This document shows positions 45,206-45,280 of a stretch of DNA of 45,280 nucleotides, piece after piece. The position numbers were made by a program, and so were the translations under genes. The notes under the pieces are model-generated. The model was not told the origin of the DNA and made no database searches. It was given only the letters and a program-made list of their open reading frames with translations. Source of the DNA: Proteobacteria bacterium UBA6921 (GTDB taxonomy: Bacteria; Pseudomonadota; Gammaproteobacteria; SG8-11). The first letter of the stretch is position 1; the number at the start of each line of letters is the position of its first letter. The DNA lies in contig DKAR01000011.1 in the NCBI GenBank assembly GCA_002450895.1, positions 1 through 45,280 on the forward strand. The letters are read 5' to 3'.

Positions 45206-45280
45206 GTGTCTGATCGTCCCGTCGTCGTGTTGCATACGCCTTCAATCGCTCCTGCGTTGTCCGAATATTTCGAATCGAAG
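45206..45280 (+). CDS. Start of an unidentified gene (runs off the window)
   Basis: GTG 45206 is preceded by GAGAGAG and opens a frame with no stop to the window end: 25 codons starting MSDRPVVVLHTPSIAPALSE. ClpB often follows pgeF, but this N terminus does not resemble ClpB. Too little is visible for a functional call. Confidence 0.5.
   Translation, partial: MSDRPVVVLHTPSIAPALSEYFESK

Overview
The window looks like a chromosomal segment of a gammaproteobacterium, probably an uncultivated or little-studied lineage. The right half carries typical proteobacterial housekeeping genes: sucC-sucD, nadE, glnB, and bamD divergent from rluD-pgeF. The left 26 kb is an extracellular-electron-transfer type locus. 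I cannot name the species. There are no tRNA or rRNA genes, CRISPR arrays or insertion sequences that I can recognise.

Bases 2-25894 hold the unusual system. A 3-heme C-terminal fragment of one cytochrome (2-220) is followed by four co-oriented, clearly paralogous giant multiheme c-type cytochromes: A (531-7073, about 81 heme motifs), B (7428-11429, about 45), C (11809-15138, about 41) and D (18482-25894, about 95). These hand counts total about 262 heme-binding motifs in four polypeptides. All four share a signal peptide, a conserved N-terminal heme block, a central array of tetraheme modules (102 residues, 306 bp) and a conserved C-terminal heme block. After two conserved non-heme cysteines, each ends in a poly-proline stretch and a glycine-rich tip ending in Gly-Gly-Met. 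There is roughly one extra histidine per heme motif, which points to bis-histidine ligation and a continuous heme chain. A and D both carry a 762-763 residue internal super-duplication that B and C lack.

Between C and D lies a two-gene unit: a small membrane-anchored protein (15438-15884) and a predicted outer-membrane beta-barrel protein (15884-18100). They share an AMIN-like N-terminal domain. The barrel protein also has a TPR-like helical segment and ends in the Phe typical of outer-membrane proteins. The inferred model is a porin-plus-cytochrome conduit in which the giant cytochromes form long conductive elements across or outside the envelope. A strong intrinsic terminator (25948-25984) closes the locus.

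From 26 to 38 kb there are a small lipoprotein, a candidate small RNA with its own promoter and terminator (about 26695-26790), a DUF6502-DUF5666 pair, a membrane-anchored cyclophilin overlapping a polytopic membrane protein, a fibronectin-III/leucine-rich-repeat lipoprotein, an orphan CHASE4 histidine kinase and a secreted Sel1/ankyrin-repeat protein. From 38 to 45 kb are central metabolism (sucCD, nadE), nitrogen signalling (glnB), outer-membrane assembly (bamD), ribosome modification (rluD), peptidoglycan editing (pgeF) and the start of an unidentified gene.
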